Shown here piece after piece: positions 22,167 through 32,990 of a DNA stretch of 64,000 bases. The notes under the pieces were generated by a model. The model was given only the letters and a program-made list of their open reading frames with translations, made no database searches and was not told the DNA's origin. The translations under genes and the position numbers were made by a program. How positions within the stretch are numbered: position 1 is the first letter of the stretch; each line of letters starts with the position of its first letter. The stretch comes from Diospyros lotus (lineage: Eukaryota > Streptophyta > Magnoliopsida > Ericales > Ebenaceae), in NCBI RefSeq assembly GCF_014633365.1, contig NC_068349.1:37161192-37225191 (forward strand), written 5' to 3'.

Positions 22167-23173
22167 TTAAGTCGGATACACACTTATTAACAAGCTAAAC
22201 ATCAACTCGGTGATAATGACGCCCTGTGTAATGACCCGGTAGCGAGTTCGAGTGGTGTCATGGTGGGAATAGGATATTTAGGACATTTACTTGTATTGGT
22301 GATAATTTTAAAATATTTATATGACATTATTGGGGGTTGTGGCAAATAGGAGGGGGACGGGGAAAGTCAAGGATTTGACCTTAGTAAAGTAAGACCCATT
22401 GTATACCGAGGTATGTGAAGGAATACTATTTGAGGCTTACGGTACTTAATTAATGTCTAAATTACCCTTGTGCATAAAGGATTTCTTTTATTGAGTATAA
22501 AGAGCATTTTGGTAATTAGTATAATATGTGTATATAAATATAAGGGCTTGATTTTTTTTACATGAAAAGAGAATGAGTTAAGAAGGTAAGAAAGAGCAAA
22601 AGAACAAGAGGTCGATCAAGAAAAGGAAGGTGAGCTAGGGTTATCTTATCTTCCATTTTTCCTTGATTTTGTGCCTCCAAGAGATATTAAACGAGTTGGG
22701 TTAGCTTATCTTCTTATTTTTTTACTTATTAATCTCATTTTGGGGTGTAGGAACGAGTATATTGAAGGAAAGCTATCTCAAGCAAGACCTTGAAAAAAAG
22801 CCCCAAGAGGCGAGCTCTTACTCATTTCCTCTCTTCTATGTTCCTTGTTCTTGTTGAGGAGTTAGTTGATTTGGGAGAATTCCTTTAATTTTTGGAAAAG
22901 AGCTATTGTGGGTTGTTATGTAAAATAGCATGTAAATCTCTTCCCCTCTTCATTTGATCTTGTTTATCTCCTTCAGACTCTAATAAGGGATTGTTCCACC
23001 CTATAAATCCTTGAAAAATATGTATTTTTGCATTAGAGTTGAGGTTTTCAAGATTTGGGGTGATTTTACTTATCCATTGGGATTTTTAGACTCAAGAGTT
23101 AACTTGAGGGTGTGAAGAGTTGACTCTGTATGAAGGGTTCTCAGGCAGGTCGATTGGGGTGATGTAGGAGTTG

Positions 23174-25722
23174 TGTAACACCTTGTTTTATACAGGCGTG
23201 TCACTATAAGGAAATTCTCGGGTTTTTTTTTTTTTTTCCTCCAAGTCCGTTTTTTGCGGCGCCGTGAGCACAATCTTCACATGCAGATGAAACACACGTC
23301 ACAAAACTACAGCCGGCACCCGCAGTGATTCAAGAACAATCTTCACATGCAGATATAAACCCCGAGAGTTCCAATCTTGCTCGTTTAATTAACAATAACA
23401 TAATCATAACTGAACGAGACGATATAAACACAGCGAAATACTTAAGCATCAGAATGACGTGGCCTACCATGTGTTACACATAAGATGTTTCTACACTGGT
23501 ATATATATAACACCGTTACTAATAATTACAATACTGTCGAGCGATTACTCATACATATAACATAGTAAATATCAATGCTCCCAAAATAATGCAACAACTG
23601 TCAGATAAACACCACTGGCTCACCGACCGTGTCCTCGATCTCGCAGCTGTCCCTGACTGGAACGTTGAATGTTCTAGGGGCATAACCTATGTTAGATGAT
23701 AAACCATCTAAGTGAAGGCATGAAACAGTTTATACAATGCATGAAAGACACACGAGCATGGTATACTGAACGACAACATGCAAGACACGTCTAACTTGAG
23801 AGATATCCCTGACATACTTAATCCCTCGAATGCCCCACTGTGACACCCGTTCACCTGGTTTAATGTTAATCCCTCGGGTGCACCGTCGTAACACCCGTTC
23901 ACCTGGTTTAACATTATTCCCTCGGGTGCACCGTCGTAACACCCGTTCACCTGGTTTAACATTATTCCCTCGGGTGCACCGTCGTAACACCCGTTCACCT
24001 GGTTTAACATTATTCCCTCGAGTGCCCCAGTGCGACACCCGTTCACCTGGATTAACATTATCCCGATCTTAGGTAGACCCCATCCCGCCCCATACGAACC
24101 CAACGATGACATGAAATTCGACTCCAAGTGATATGAAAATTTACACGCCATGCACCAACATTTTAAAGTAAATCAGTTAATGCAATGTAACAAATGTTGA
24201 CACGATGATCATAAGTAAAGCCCTGTAAACAACCCAAGTCTAGGAGGGTATAACCGCTCACTAGAACCCACCACAAGCACTTAAAAACACTTCCAAGACA
24301 AGGTAAAGCTAGAATCAAACCACTCACCTCGAATCGGAAAAGTCCAGATTTCGCCTCGAAAAACGTGCCACACCTCGAAAATTGTGTAATCCTTCTTCCA
24401 ACGGCCCAATTGACTCCTATTTCATCATTTAAGACCTTTGGAATCAACATTTCTATTTTTCCACAATTTTCTCTATTTTTATTTATTTTTCAAACATTTC
24501 TACTTTCGAAAATTCACTAAAAATACCTAACATCAACTTTTACAAAATATTTTTCCGTGATAATTCTTAAAATAATTTTACCTAAATTCTAAAATTAAAA
24601 ACACATAAAAACCCTACCTCACGCGCCACCCCGAAGCCCTGCGAGTGGGAGCCACGCGCCACCGTACAGTCGTATTCTCCGGCTCCGGCGACTCCTTTGG
24701 CCAAAACAACTATGGGGCCTTGAAGATCTCGATGAGGCGACCTCAATGGTACCCTCAAATGCCCGAAAGGATCACCGAAAAATGCCTTAAATGGCGGTTG
24801 TAGGTCGCAGTCTGGCGGCCTTCACTTTTCCAGCCAAGCCACTGAAACTCTACCAAACGTACATGAAACTCCTTGAAAATTTCCAGAAATGATACTTGCA
24901 ACTTGTAGAACAAAAGCCCTCTAATCTCTTTGCTCGATTCTTGCCAAAATGGGCAGAATTTGATCGACTTATGCGCTAACCTTCTCGGCCGAGAACCCAT
25001 ACTCCACCTCGACCCAAATTTCCACCACCAATCGATTGCTCTTATCCCCTTAACCCTAGATCTAGCTTCCAAACCAATTAAACGAACCCAAACCGCGAGC
25101 CTAAGCCCTCGAAAGATTCATCCAAAACGGAAAAATCTTTCGCCATTAAAACCGGTCACGTCGCCGCCGTGCTCGGCCAATGGCCACCCCCTGAAGCTTC
25201 ATCATCACCTGAAGATCATCCTAGCACCCTTAGGCGAGCTTCCCAGCGTCTAGAGGCGGCTGGCCGGCGACCCATGTGCGACGGTCGCGTTCACACCATG
25301 GCATTTTTTTGAGAATTTGCAGTTTAGCCCCTAGTTAATTTTTAATTGTATTTTCTCCTAACCCTAAACACCCTTGAACTATCCAACACTTCCACAACGG
25401 CCCTCAAGTTCTATATTTTCCATTTCCCTTTGGAATTTCTGAAAAATTCGTCGATTCGACCTCCCTCTGATACTTTACAAAATCTGTACTTTTGCCCGTA
25501 CGCCCTTATTTGTGTACTTTTGACTTCAAACCTTTGAAAATCCCTTGATTGTGTTGAGTATTGCTTATTTGAACCATTTTGACCTTTGTTGACCTACTTG
25601 ACACAGTCCCTCGCCTTTTGTTTATGTTTTGCATATTGCACTTAAGCCCGAAACTATTGTAAATTCCATTTTGATCCCATAACTTCCAAAACTTCTCTTA
25701 ATATTTAATAGTGGGTATTACA
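23174..25722. mobile_element. Solo LTR, 2.55 kb
   Basis: Begins TGTAACACC and ends GGTATTACA, near-inverted termini. It is flanked by an exact 5-bp target duplication AGTTG (23169-23173 and 25723-25727). No gag or pol is present and no second LTR exists in the window, so it looks like a solo LTR left by LTR-LTR recombination, or an element lacking coding sequence. It contains a 48-bp minisatellite and a GC-richer zone (24.6-25.3 kb). Orientation is not determined. Confidence 0.7.
23844..24068 (+). repeat. 48-bp minisatellite, about 4.7 copies
   Basis: Unit CACCCGTTCACCTGGTTTAA plus 28 more bases, starting at 23844, 23892, 23940, 23988 and 24036 (last copy partial), with a diverged half unit upstream. 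The period is a multiple of three, so ORFs stay open on both strands and give a 16-residue repeated peptide; these are artefacts of the repeat. Confidence 0.93.
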
Positions 25723-26285
25723 AGTTGACTCCCCAAAAGTCGATTGGAGGTGTCAAGAGTCGACTCCCATGAAAAAGACTGCACTGCACAGCTTGTACTA
25801 TTTCGGCCATAACTTGTTGCGCCAATATCGAAATTGGGATCTTTTTTTTTTTTTTTTTTTTTTTTTTTGTAAACTAGACTCGATAGGATTCTTTTTGGTA
25901 TAGGATTCAAGCCATTTGAACAAGTTTTGAGTGGTATCCTCTTGGTTCCAAAACATGACACACGTGTAAACCGAGGCGCTAGGTGGGAGCTGATTGGCCT
26001 TAAGGGTTGGGTGTGGGGTAATAGTATAACCCCAGGAGTTGAGCTATCTGGCTTTAGTGACCTTGCGGTGTTGGATATGGTTTGACATTGCGTGGAGCTG
26101 ACTGGCCTTAAGGGTTGTGGATACTCATGAACACAACCCTGGGAGTGGAGTTGTCTAGACCCAAGTGTCAGAACACCCATCCCTATGTGTGTGTAGGGTG
26201 GATAGGTAATCTCCATATATGCATGTCTTACAATGGCATTAGGGGTGAGAGCTGTGTGTGCTTGTGGCTCATGCAGGTTCTGATT
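25723..26285 (+). repeat. LTR continuation between nested insertions
   Basis: Continues the text interrupted at 23173. It holds a 27-base T run (about 25842-25868) and a direct repeat (AGCTGATTGGCCTTAAGGGTT near 25988 and AGCTGACTGGCCTTAAGGGTT near 26095). No coding signal. Confidence 0.4.
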
Positions 26286-26590
26286 AGTGGTTAATTTTGT
26301 AAAAATTTTGTTATAATTATACCCTTCTTTCGATCTTAAATATGGTTTAAATTAGATATTAATATATATTTTATGGTTATATGTAAATTTAAATTGAAAG
26401 ATGAATGAAATGAAGTTCTAAAGTAAATAATAATAATATATAAAATTATATATAATACATATATATCATTATATGCATGCATGTAATATATATATAATAT
26501 AATCTAATATATATATGTGCCATGTGTAATACATATATATAATATATAATTTATTAATAACATTAAATTATTTTTATTTTTTTTAGGCAT

Positions 26591-26758
26591 GAAGAATTCA
26601 AGCCCATGAAGACTTAAAGTCCATGAAGAATTCAAGTCCACGAAGAAATCAAACCCATGGAGAAATCAAGTCCATGAAGAATTCAAATCCATGAAGAAAC
26701 CAAACCCATGAAAAATTAAAGTCCATGAAGAATTCAAGCCCATGAAGAATTAAGGCCC
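26591..26758 (+). repeat. 17-bp tandem repeat, about ten copies
   Basis: Variants of GAAGAATTCAAGCCCAT repeated head to tail from 26591 to 26758. Copies differ mainly at AATT/AAAT/ACTT and at CCCAT/TCCAT. Confidence 0.92.
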
Positions 26759-26889
26759 AATTTGAGCAACCCATGGAAAATATTATTTGGAGAAGGCCCA
26801 AGGATTATTTTTAATCCTAATGAAGATTAAAAACCAATTTATAGAAATCTATTTTTATTTTTTATGTGAGAGCTTTATTGGGTGTGTTT

Positions 26890-27035
26890 TTTAGCTAAAA
26901 TCCATTTAACTATTAGGTGGATATTATAGCTAAAATCCATTTAACTTTATGAGTGCTTTATTAGGTATGTATTTTAGCTAAAATCCATTTAATATTAGGT
27001 GTGTATTATAGCTAAAATTCATTTAACTTTAAGTG
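26890..27035 (+). repeat. Imperfect repeats of TAGCTAAAATCCATTTAA
   Basis: Four spaced copies (about 26892, 26929, 26976 and 27010) of TAGCTAAAATCCATTTAA, the last with ATTC, separated by TTAGGTGTGTATTA-like text. Confidence 0.8.
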
Positions 27036-27297
27036 TGTGAGTGCCCATTAGATATAATTATGTCTAATTGAATAATTGAAATTGTGTGGTTTGTATTGCA
27101 TCTTGTGGCCTATAAATAGCTCACTTGATTGCATTTGTAAGTGTGATTATTATTCTTGAATAAAAGTTTAGTTGTTTCCTTATAATTCTCTCTTTGAGAA
27201 TTGTTATTGTTCTTTCTCATTTTCTTTAGTACTTTCTCTTATAATCTTACTTTTTTCTTTCTTCTTTTAAATTCTTATGTCATTTATTATTACTTTA

Positions 27298-27500
27298 TTA
27301 TTCACCGCCTAAATGGCCGGTTAATTTGTGCCTTTAAATTTCTGCAATTTTAATTCTTGTCATTTAATTATTCACCGCCTAAATGGCCGGTTAGTTTATG
27401 CCTTTAAATTTCTGCAATTTTAATTCTTGTCATTTAATTATCCACCGCCTAAATGGCCGGTTAGTTTATGCCTTTAAATTTCTTGTCATTTAAATTCTGT
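27298..27500 (+). repeat. 70-bp tandem repeat, about three copies
   Basis: ACCGCCTAAATGGCCGGTTA appears at 27304, 27374 and 27444; the unit continues into TGCCTTTAAATTTCTG and TTCTTGTCATTTA. The third copy is shortened. CCGCCTAAATGGCCGG contains a GGCC core. Confidence 0.92.
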
Positions 27501-28808
27501 TATTTAAATTACGTCATTTAAATTTATGTCAATTAACTTTCAAATAAAAATGAGTAGCTAAATCTAATCTTGGGTTAAGGCAAGGACAGTGTCCAACGCC
27601 AATGATTCCCAAAGAAAGCTGCGCTTTAAATAAGTAACATTAATTTAAATTTCAGTATGAGTGTGTATTAATTATTAAAAAATCACTAGGTTTGGATTGG
27701 AGCGTAAGCCTAACTTAGAGCTTTCATGCCATGTATGAGAGTTACTAGAACTGGAAATGCTATCATACCCAAATCCGGATGATTAATTTAGTTGTTTTGT
27801 GTATTAATTGCAATTGGATTTATGGTGGTTGCTTAAATTAGAATCCCGCATATCATGTATGGGGATTGCTTAACCTAGAACTATCATCATCTCTAATTGC
27901 ATTTAATAACAAATCCTCATATCTGAAATTAAATTAATGTTGCTAATCTTTTATGCTAAAATTTGGGAATCAACGGGTTGGTACTGAAATTGTCTTAACT
28001 CAAGCACTATCCAAATTCATATTTTTACGTTTAATGTTTATTTTAATTTTTGCCTTACTTTATTTTCTAGTATCTGTTGTCTAAAAACAAAACCATAAAA
28101 AATCTTGTTGTCAATTTGTCCAAATGCGTGTGCGTGTGTGTGACATTCTTTTTCTTTTGCCATAAATAAATCTCTCAGTGGACGATCTGGATTCATCCAG
28201 AAAATATAAATATAAATTTGGACTACAACTGCACTCGTACACTGGCGAGTATAAACCTCTCACTAAAATAAAAAAAATATAAAAGTTTTATTATGATTTG
28301 TTTTTATTGTGTTTTAATTGCAGGGTGAGAGTGCAGTCAGGTTCTGATTCTCATCATTTAACAATTATGCTCTCACTATCTTTTTATTATTGTCTCTTGT
28401 TTATTTATCCTTGTATATGCTTGCTGAGCCTTATGGCTCATTATTTCACTTTCCATCTTTATAGGTAAAAGTAAGGACCAGATTGAGGGTGAGTCTTGTA
28501 AGGGCTGACTCCGAGTTTGTATGTGTACAAAGCTCATCAAAAGGAAGGTCCTGAGAGTTTATTTTGTTTGAGTCCGAGACCCCATGTCTCTTGTATTTTG
28601 GGGGCTCACATGTGTTATGTAGTATCTTCGATGTGTTGTAGCGTGATAAGGATCTGGTTTGTATATGTTTTAATATATCTTTAGCCCTGAGCAGTTATGC
28701 ATGTGATGTTATTTTGGTTTGGTTTACTTTTGTATCACACTATTACCAACCTTCTCGTGGATCTTCTATGTTAGCAGAGGGCTTTGGGAAGTGATCCATC
28801 ACACCCTC

Positions 28809-29925
28809 TCACGATGAGATATTGCCAATAAACTTGTGGACGACGTAGTGGCCGTACATATTTAGGGGTTCACATATTTCGATGAGTGAGTTGTGAGCAT
28901 GTAGGATCAGAAATAATCATTAAAATTAATGGTGTGTTTTTCCAACTTATTCTAGGATCCTTCATTTTTTGGGCAACCGACTAAAATGGTAAAAAAAATA
29001 TAGATTAATTAATTAATTAATTGATTATGGTCGTGGGTATGTTGTTCCGATTCTCCAATTGTGTGTGTGTATGCGCTTGTGTGTGTATATATATATATGT
29101 GTATGTGTTTGTGTGTTTGGTGTGTGTATCATTGCCAACACCTGTGATAAATGTGATCGCCGTCATTGCACTCAAAAGGTTTGGGTGTGTTCAAGTGCCC
29201 ATAAACCCATGGGTTTGAGAGCCTTTCAAAGCCCCTGAATGAAGACGATGGTTGTGTGTCACTCTCATCGGCGATTACAACATAGAGAATGGGGTGACTA
29301 GCAATGATAAATGGAGATGATGGCAGTTGAGTCTGAACGCATCCAAGCAAAGAGAAAGGTAATGATAATGCCCACGTCGCTATTAAATAAGTAAGTCGGT
29401 GGTGATGATGAACAAAGAAGATGATGGTGGGTTGGCAATAAGAGGGGAAGAGGTGTGGCTGCAAACATATGGCAAAAATGGGTTTTCATTTAGGGTTATT
29501 TTAGTAATACTTAAATGTGGTTGTGGATAACAAAATATTAGGCTGTAAATATAATTTCTCTAAAAATAACACTAGCCTCCCTTAACAAACAAAGTACATT
29601 AACTATTTTGTCACAATATTTAAATTATTTTTCTCCATAGTTCTGTATTATCTTTATTCTCCTTGATTTTATCTCATTTTTTCTCTTATCTCTTCCACAT
29701 TGATTATAACGACGCCTCTTTATAATGTTATATTTGTTTCTCCCTTCTACATTTCTTAATGGTCACAAGTAACCACGTCTATTTATTTTTAATAAACCAA
29801 CCCATAAGATTTTATCTTGATGATGATTAAGGCAATTAATTAGTAATAATGTTACAGGTTTCTATAAAAAACCTCCTCACTATTATCGACCAAGAATGGG
29901 TCATGCAGAAACCATGATCTAGTTG

Positions 29926-29930
<5 letters not shown>
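28809..29930. other. Right arm of the old inverted-repeat element and AT-rich flank
   Basis: 28809-29562 is the right part of the split inverted-repeat element, including GT and TA microsatellites near 29060-29130. 29563-29930 is AT-rich with no recognised feature. Confidence 0.35.
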
Positions 29931-29956
<26 letters not shown>

Positions 29957-29979
29957 TTATATATATATATATATATATT
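29931..29979 (+). repeat. (CT)n(TA)n microsatellite
   Basis: About 12 CT units followed by about 11 TA units. Confidence 0.93.
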
Positions 29980-30015
29980 AGGTTTGAATCAAACCAAGGC
30001 TAATTAGGGTTCAAT

Positions 30016-30855
30016 TAGAGGTGTCAAAAGGGCCGGCCCGAGTCAGCCCATGGGCTTTTTAAACAGGCCGGGCCGGCCTTGTTACTAAAAGGGCCGAGCC
30101 GAGCCCAGGTCCTTTTGCTGTGGATAAGGCCTGGCCGGGCCCACAGCCCCCCTACAGGGGGGCCGGGCAGGGCCAAGCCAGCCCGTGGGCTAGAGGGTCG
30201 GGCCAGGCCCGGTTGGCCCGACCTTTTTTTTCTATTTTTTTAAAAATAATGCATATAATATATGCATATATAAATATCAAAATAATACATATATAAAAAT
30301 CATTTTTTTTCTTTTTTTCCTTTTAAAAATATTTTCTATCTTAATTCTTAAGTTTTAAATATTATTTTATCATTTTATATTTCAAAATTCTATATGCCTT
30401 ATAAATTTTCTTGTGAATTGATATGAAAAATAATGTACATATAAAAAGGATAATGTTTATTTATAATTTAAATATATAAAAATTTAGCTTGAAAATTTTA
30501 AATAAATTGATGATTATTATTTATATATATTGCGAAATGTAATTTTTTTAGTATCTAATATCAATAATTACTAAAAAATAACATAATTAAAAAAATAAAT
30601 GAGTAAAAGCCTAACTGAGTGGCCCATAAGGGCCTCATGGGCCCGGCCCATAAAGGCCCAACGGGCTAGGCCCAATGGGCCACGGGCCGGGCCCTTAGAC
30701 GGGCTGGGCCAGGCCGTGGGCCTAATTTCTTTGGCCGAGCCTGGCCCCCATAAGGGGGCCGGGCTCGGCCCAACCCGTTTGAACAGTAACAGGCTAGGCC
30801 AAAGCTCGGCCCGTCTCGGGTTGGGCCGGGTGGCCCGGCCCTTTTGACACCTCTA
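30016..30855. mobile_element. Non-autonomous hAT-like element with GGCCC-rich ends, 840 bp
   Basis: Ends are inverted repeats beginning TAGAGGTGTCAAAAGGGCCG (left) and the matching complement at the right. The flanks GGTTCAAT (30008-30015) and GGTTCAGT (30856-30863) form an 8-bp target duplication with one mismatch, which fits hAT. About 200-250 bp at each end is packed with GGCCC/GGGCC, while the middle (30.23-30.6 kb) is extremely AT-rich. It has no transposase; the ORF at 30599-30847 is an artefact of the GC-rich arm. Confidence 0.85.
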
Positions 30856-30863
30856 GGTTCAGT

Positions 30864-32240
30864 GAACCTACATTGGTTCCATAAACCTATTATAGCTTCA
30901 AATCAATTTGAACTCAGATTAATCTTCTGGGGTTGTTTATGGAAAAGAACAATTTAGGTTCAGATTTGATTCGAACCCATATTGATATTTTCTCTAAAAA
31001 AAACCAATAAGATTTCTCCTTATCGTTAACAGTGGTACAGTTGGTGATTGAAATAAATTATATGTCTCTCTTAATCTATATTTTTATCTAACGATTCCCA
31101 ATATATATATATATATATATTTGTTGGTATAATCATAGTATTTGGAGACAAAAATGACATTTTGGAGATTCTAAAAAATTTAAACGCTATTTTCATTGTG
31201 TTTTAGTTTTAAATTTTGAATTTATTTTCAGTTTTGTATTCTAAGTATTTATTTTGAGATTTTTAAAAACGAGTGTTTTTTTTTTTTTGTTCGTAGCATT
31301 TTTCGTATTAAAAAAATTTGGAGTATATTTGTGATGAAAATAGTTAAAATGACTTTTTGTTATTTTTAGTTTTATTTACAAATTTTTTCTTTGTTTTCGA
31401 TAATGCGTTTTTTAAAATATGAAAATAAATACATTTTTATTGTTTTAAAAAACTAAAAACAACTTGAAAAAAAAAATAGAGCCTTAATAGTTGTTACTTT
31501 AATGATACGAGGTTTAGTATTATGCAATATATAAAGTAATAGAGGTCAGTGATATCTTTAAAAATATAAAAGTAGTCAATGTAACTTAAATAAACTTTAG
31601 AGTGATATGTAAAATTTATCCATAATAATAATAAAGGTAAAAAAATAGACTTTTAAAAATCATTGATCAATCAATAAACATTATGAATGATAGTTTTGAT
31701 CATGCATTATATTTTAAATTAATTACATAATTAAAAAAATAAAAAATAATAACTTTAAAGGCAAATGTGTCAACAATGGTAGAAGCTGATCATGGCATTT
31801 GCATCTTTCGCCACCACCGATGCTTATGCCTTTTCGCCATTTGCCTTTCTTGAACGACAACGATCTTTGCACATTTTACTATAGTCGTCGGGTTGACTTA
31901 TTTTGTTGCTGGCCATTGAAGGAATAAGTTGTGACAGAGATAATAGTTGCATAAGAGGTAATTTAGGTATTTCAGTGCACGTGTTGCACGCTCTGATTGG
32001 GTGTGCAATTGATTTGAAAATGTATAATATAAGAGTGTAATTAAAATAATAAAAAAATTGAGTGATACAAGGAAAAAAAGTAAAAATATAGGGACGAAAA
32101 TATGTATTTGGCTTTTTACCAATTTTGAAATTCAATGGCCAATTTATTTTTGTTTTAATTTTAAATAAAAATTATTATTTTTAAAAATGACGAAATATCA
32201 GATTTGTCACTAATACTTCAACCGACCGGCGAAATTAAAC
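30864..32240. other. AT-rich intergenic DNA
   Basis: Very AT-rich with TA and T runs. No coding frame with recognisable content; 31.8-32.0 kb is slightly GC-richer but reads no known protein on either strand. Confidence 0.35.
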
Positions 32241-32990
32241 TTTGATTCTATTTTATATTAGCAGACAAAGGAATGCAGGAACCGAACGGGAACGGGAGGG
32301 TTCCCGATCGATTCGATCTTCTTCGACAATGGCTTTAAGCCTGGAAGGGAATTATATCCAAAGTACAGAAATGGAGTATTTCTATCCTCTTATTCAGGAG
32401 GGAGAGAGAGAGAGAGGTGAAATAGCTATGGCTTCTGAGAGCTTGAGTGAAAGTACAGCCTGATTGAGGTTGACATGGCTCCGATGCTTCTTACCCGAAT
32501 TTCTGTTACTTTCCTGGTTCATCAGGCAACGGTTCGCATTCCAATCTCCGTCGCTTTATCTCTCCTTATGTGTATATATATATATATATGTATTTTTCAT
32601 ATATCGAAGTATGAATTTGTTCCATTTGGTGAATTTATTTGTTGCCTTCCCCACCCCGATTGTTGCATTATGAAGAACTGGTGTTAATTGAACAATTGAA
32701 TTCATTTAGCAACCGATGAGGGGCTCAAGCTTGGTACTGGTACATGTGAGTGGGCACCTAGAAAACATGAATTCTGCATTGTTCCCCCCAATTTGGGCAG
32801 ACTTGTTCTTGTTTGTGGATTTATGTGGGTGGTTGTTTAAGGGATTGACTGTTTAGAATTGAAGTTAGGGCTGCATCTGGATTGACTCTTAGCATACTAA
32901 CACTTGAGTTGATAATGTGATCCAAAATACATCATCAGTAGAATAAATAGAATCACATATAAATAATAGATGTACCAAGCAGCAAGGAGG
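32241..32990. other. Unassigned GC-richer segment
   Basis: 32260-32560 is less AT-rich and has a CGATTCGATCTTC..GACAATGG context that could be a 5' leader with ATG at 32329. That frame ends after 45 codons across a GA repeat. No family is recognised and no confident splice chain follows. Confidence 0.2.

Larger units (their letters stand above)
26286..28337. mobile_element. Possible insertion with LTR-like leader, bounded by a 12-bp repeat
   Basis: The 12-mer CAGGTTCTGATT occurs at 26274-26285 and 28338-28349. Between them is very AT-rich DNA with short tandem arrays, a promoter-like CCTATAAATAGCTCAC (about 27108) followed by AATAAAAG, and a leader-like stretch (CACTCGTACACTGGCGAGTA, about 28231) of the kind seen in plant Tat/Athila-type elements. 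No protein domain is visible. The boundaries are tentative. Confidence 0.35.
22227..28803 (+). mobile_element. Candidate solo LTR carrying nested insertions
   Basis: Starts TGTAATGACCCGG and is proposed to end CATCACA. Flanking pentamers are CCCTG (22222-22226) and CCCTC (28804-28808), four of five matching. LTR-like features include a promoter stretch (TATATAAATATAAGGGC, about 22532) and long non-coding text. Subtracting the nested pieces (23174-25722 and roughly 26286-28337) leaves about 2 kb, a plausible LTR length for Tekay/Del chromoviruses (inference). The break in the surrounding inverted-repeat element supports the boundaries. No internal gag or pol is seen. The right boundary is the weaker one. 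Confidence 0.45.
21762..29562. mobile_element. Old inverted-repeat element split by nested LTR insertions
   Basis: The left end (21762: TAGAAAAATTCTATTTGCAA, then TTTTGCTATCCAC) and the reverse complement of the right end (29562: TAGAGAAATTATATTTACAG, then TTTTGTTATCCAC) form a diverged TIR of about 42 bp. Inside, the left part (CGGGTGCGTTCAGG, about 22077) and the right part (TGGGTGTGTTCAAG, about 29182) also match. Removing the 22227-28803 insertion leaves an element of about 1.2 kb. Likely a non-autonomous DNA transposon; its superfamily is unknown. Confidence 0.45.

Noticed and set aside
23708..24151. 147-codon repetitive ORF with a 16-residue repeat
   Set aside because: Produced by the 48-bp minisatellite whose period is divisible by three; equal ORFs occur on the other strand.
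25698..26216. 172-codon minus-strand ORF
   Set aside because: Includes a poly-lysine stretch from a T run and lies in LTR sequence; no domain.
23844..27500. CRISPR-like arrays
   Set aside because: The tandem repeats are contiguous without unique spacers, and this is a plant nuclear genome.
32329..32463. Short ORF with a plausible ATG context
   Set aside because: 45 codons across a GA repeat, no family recognised and no downstream exon chain; kept only as an unassigned segment.
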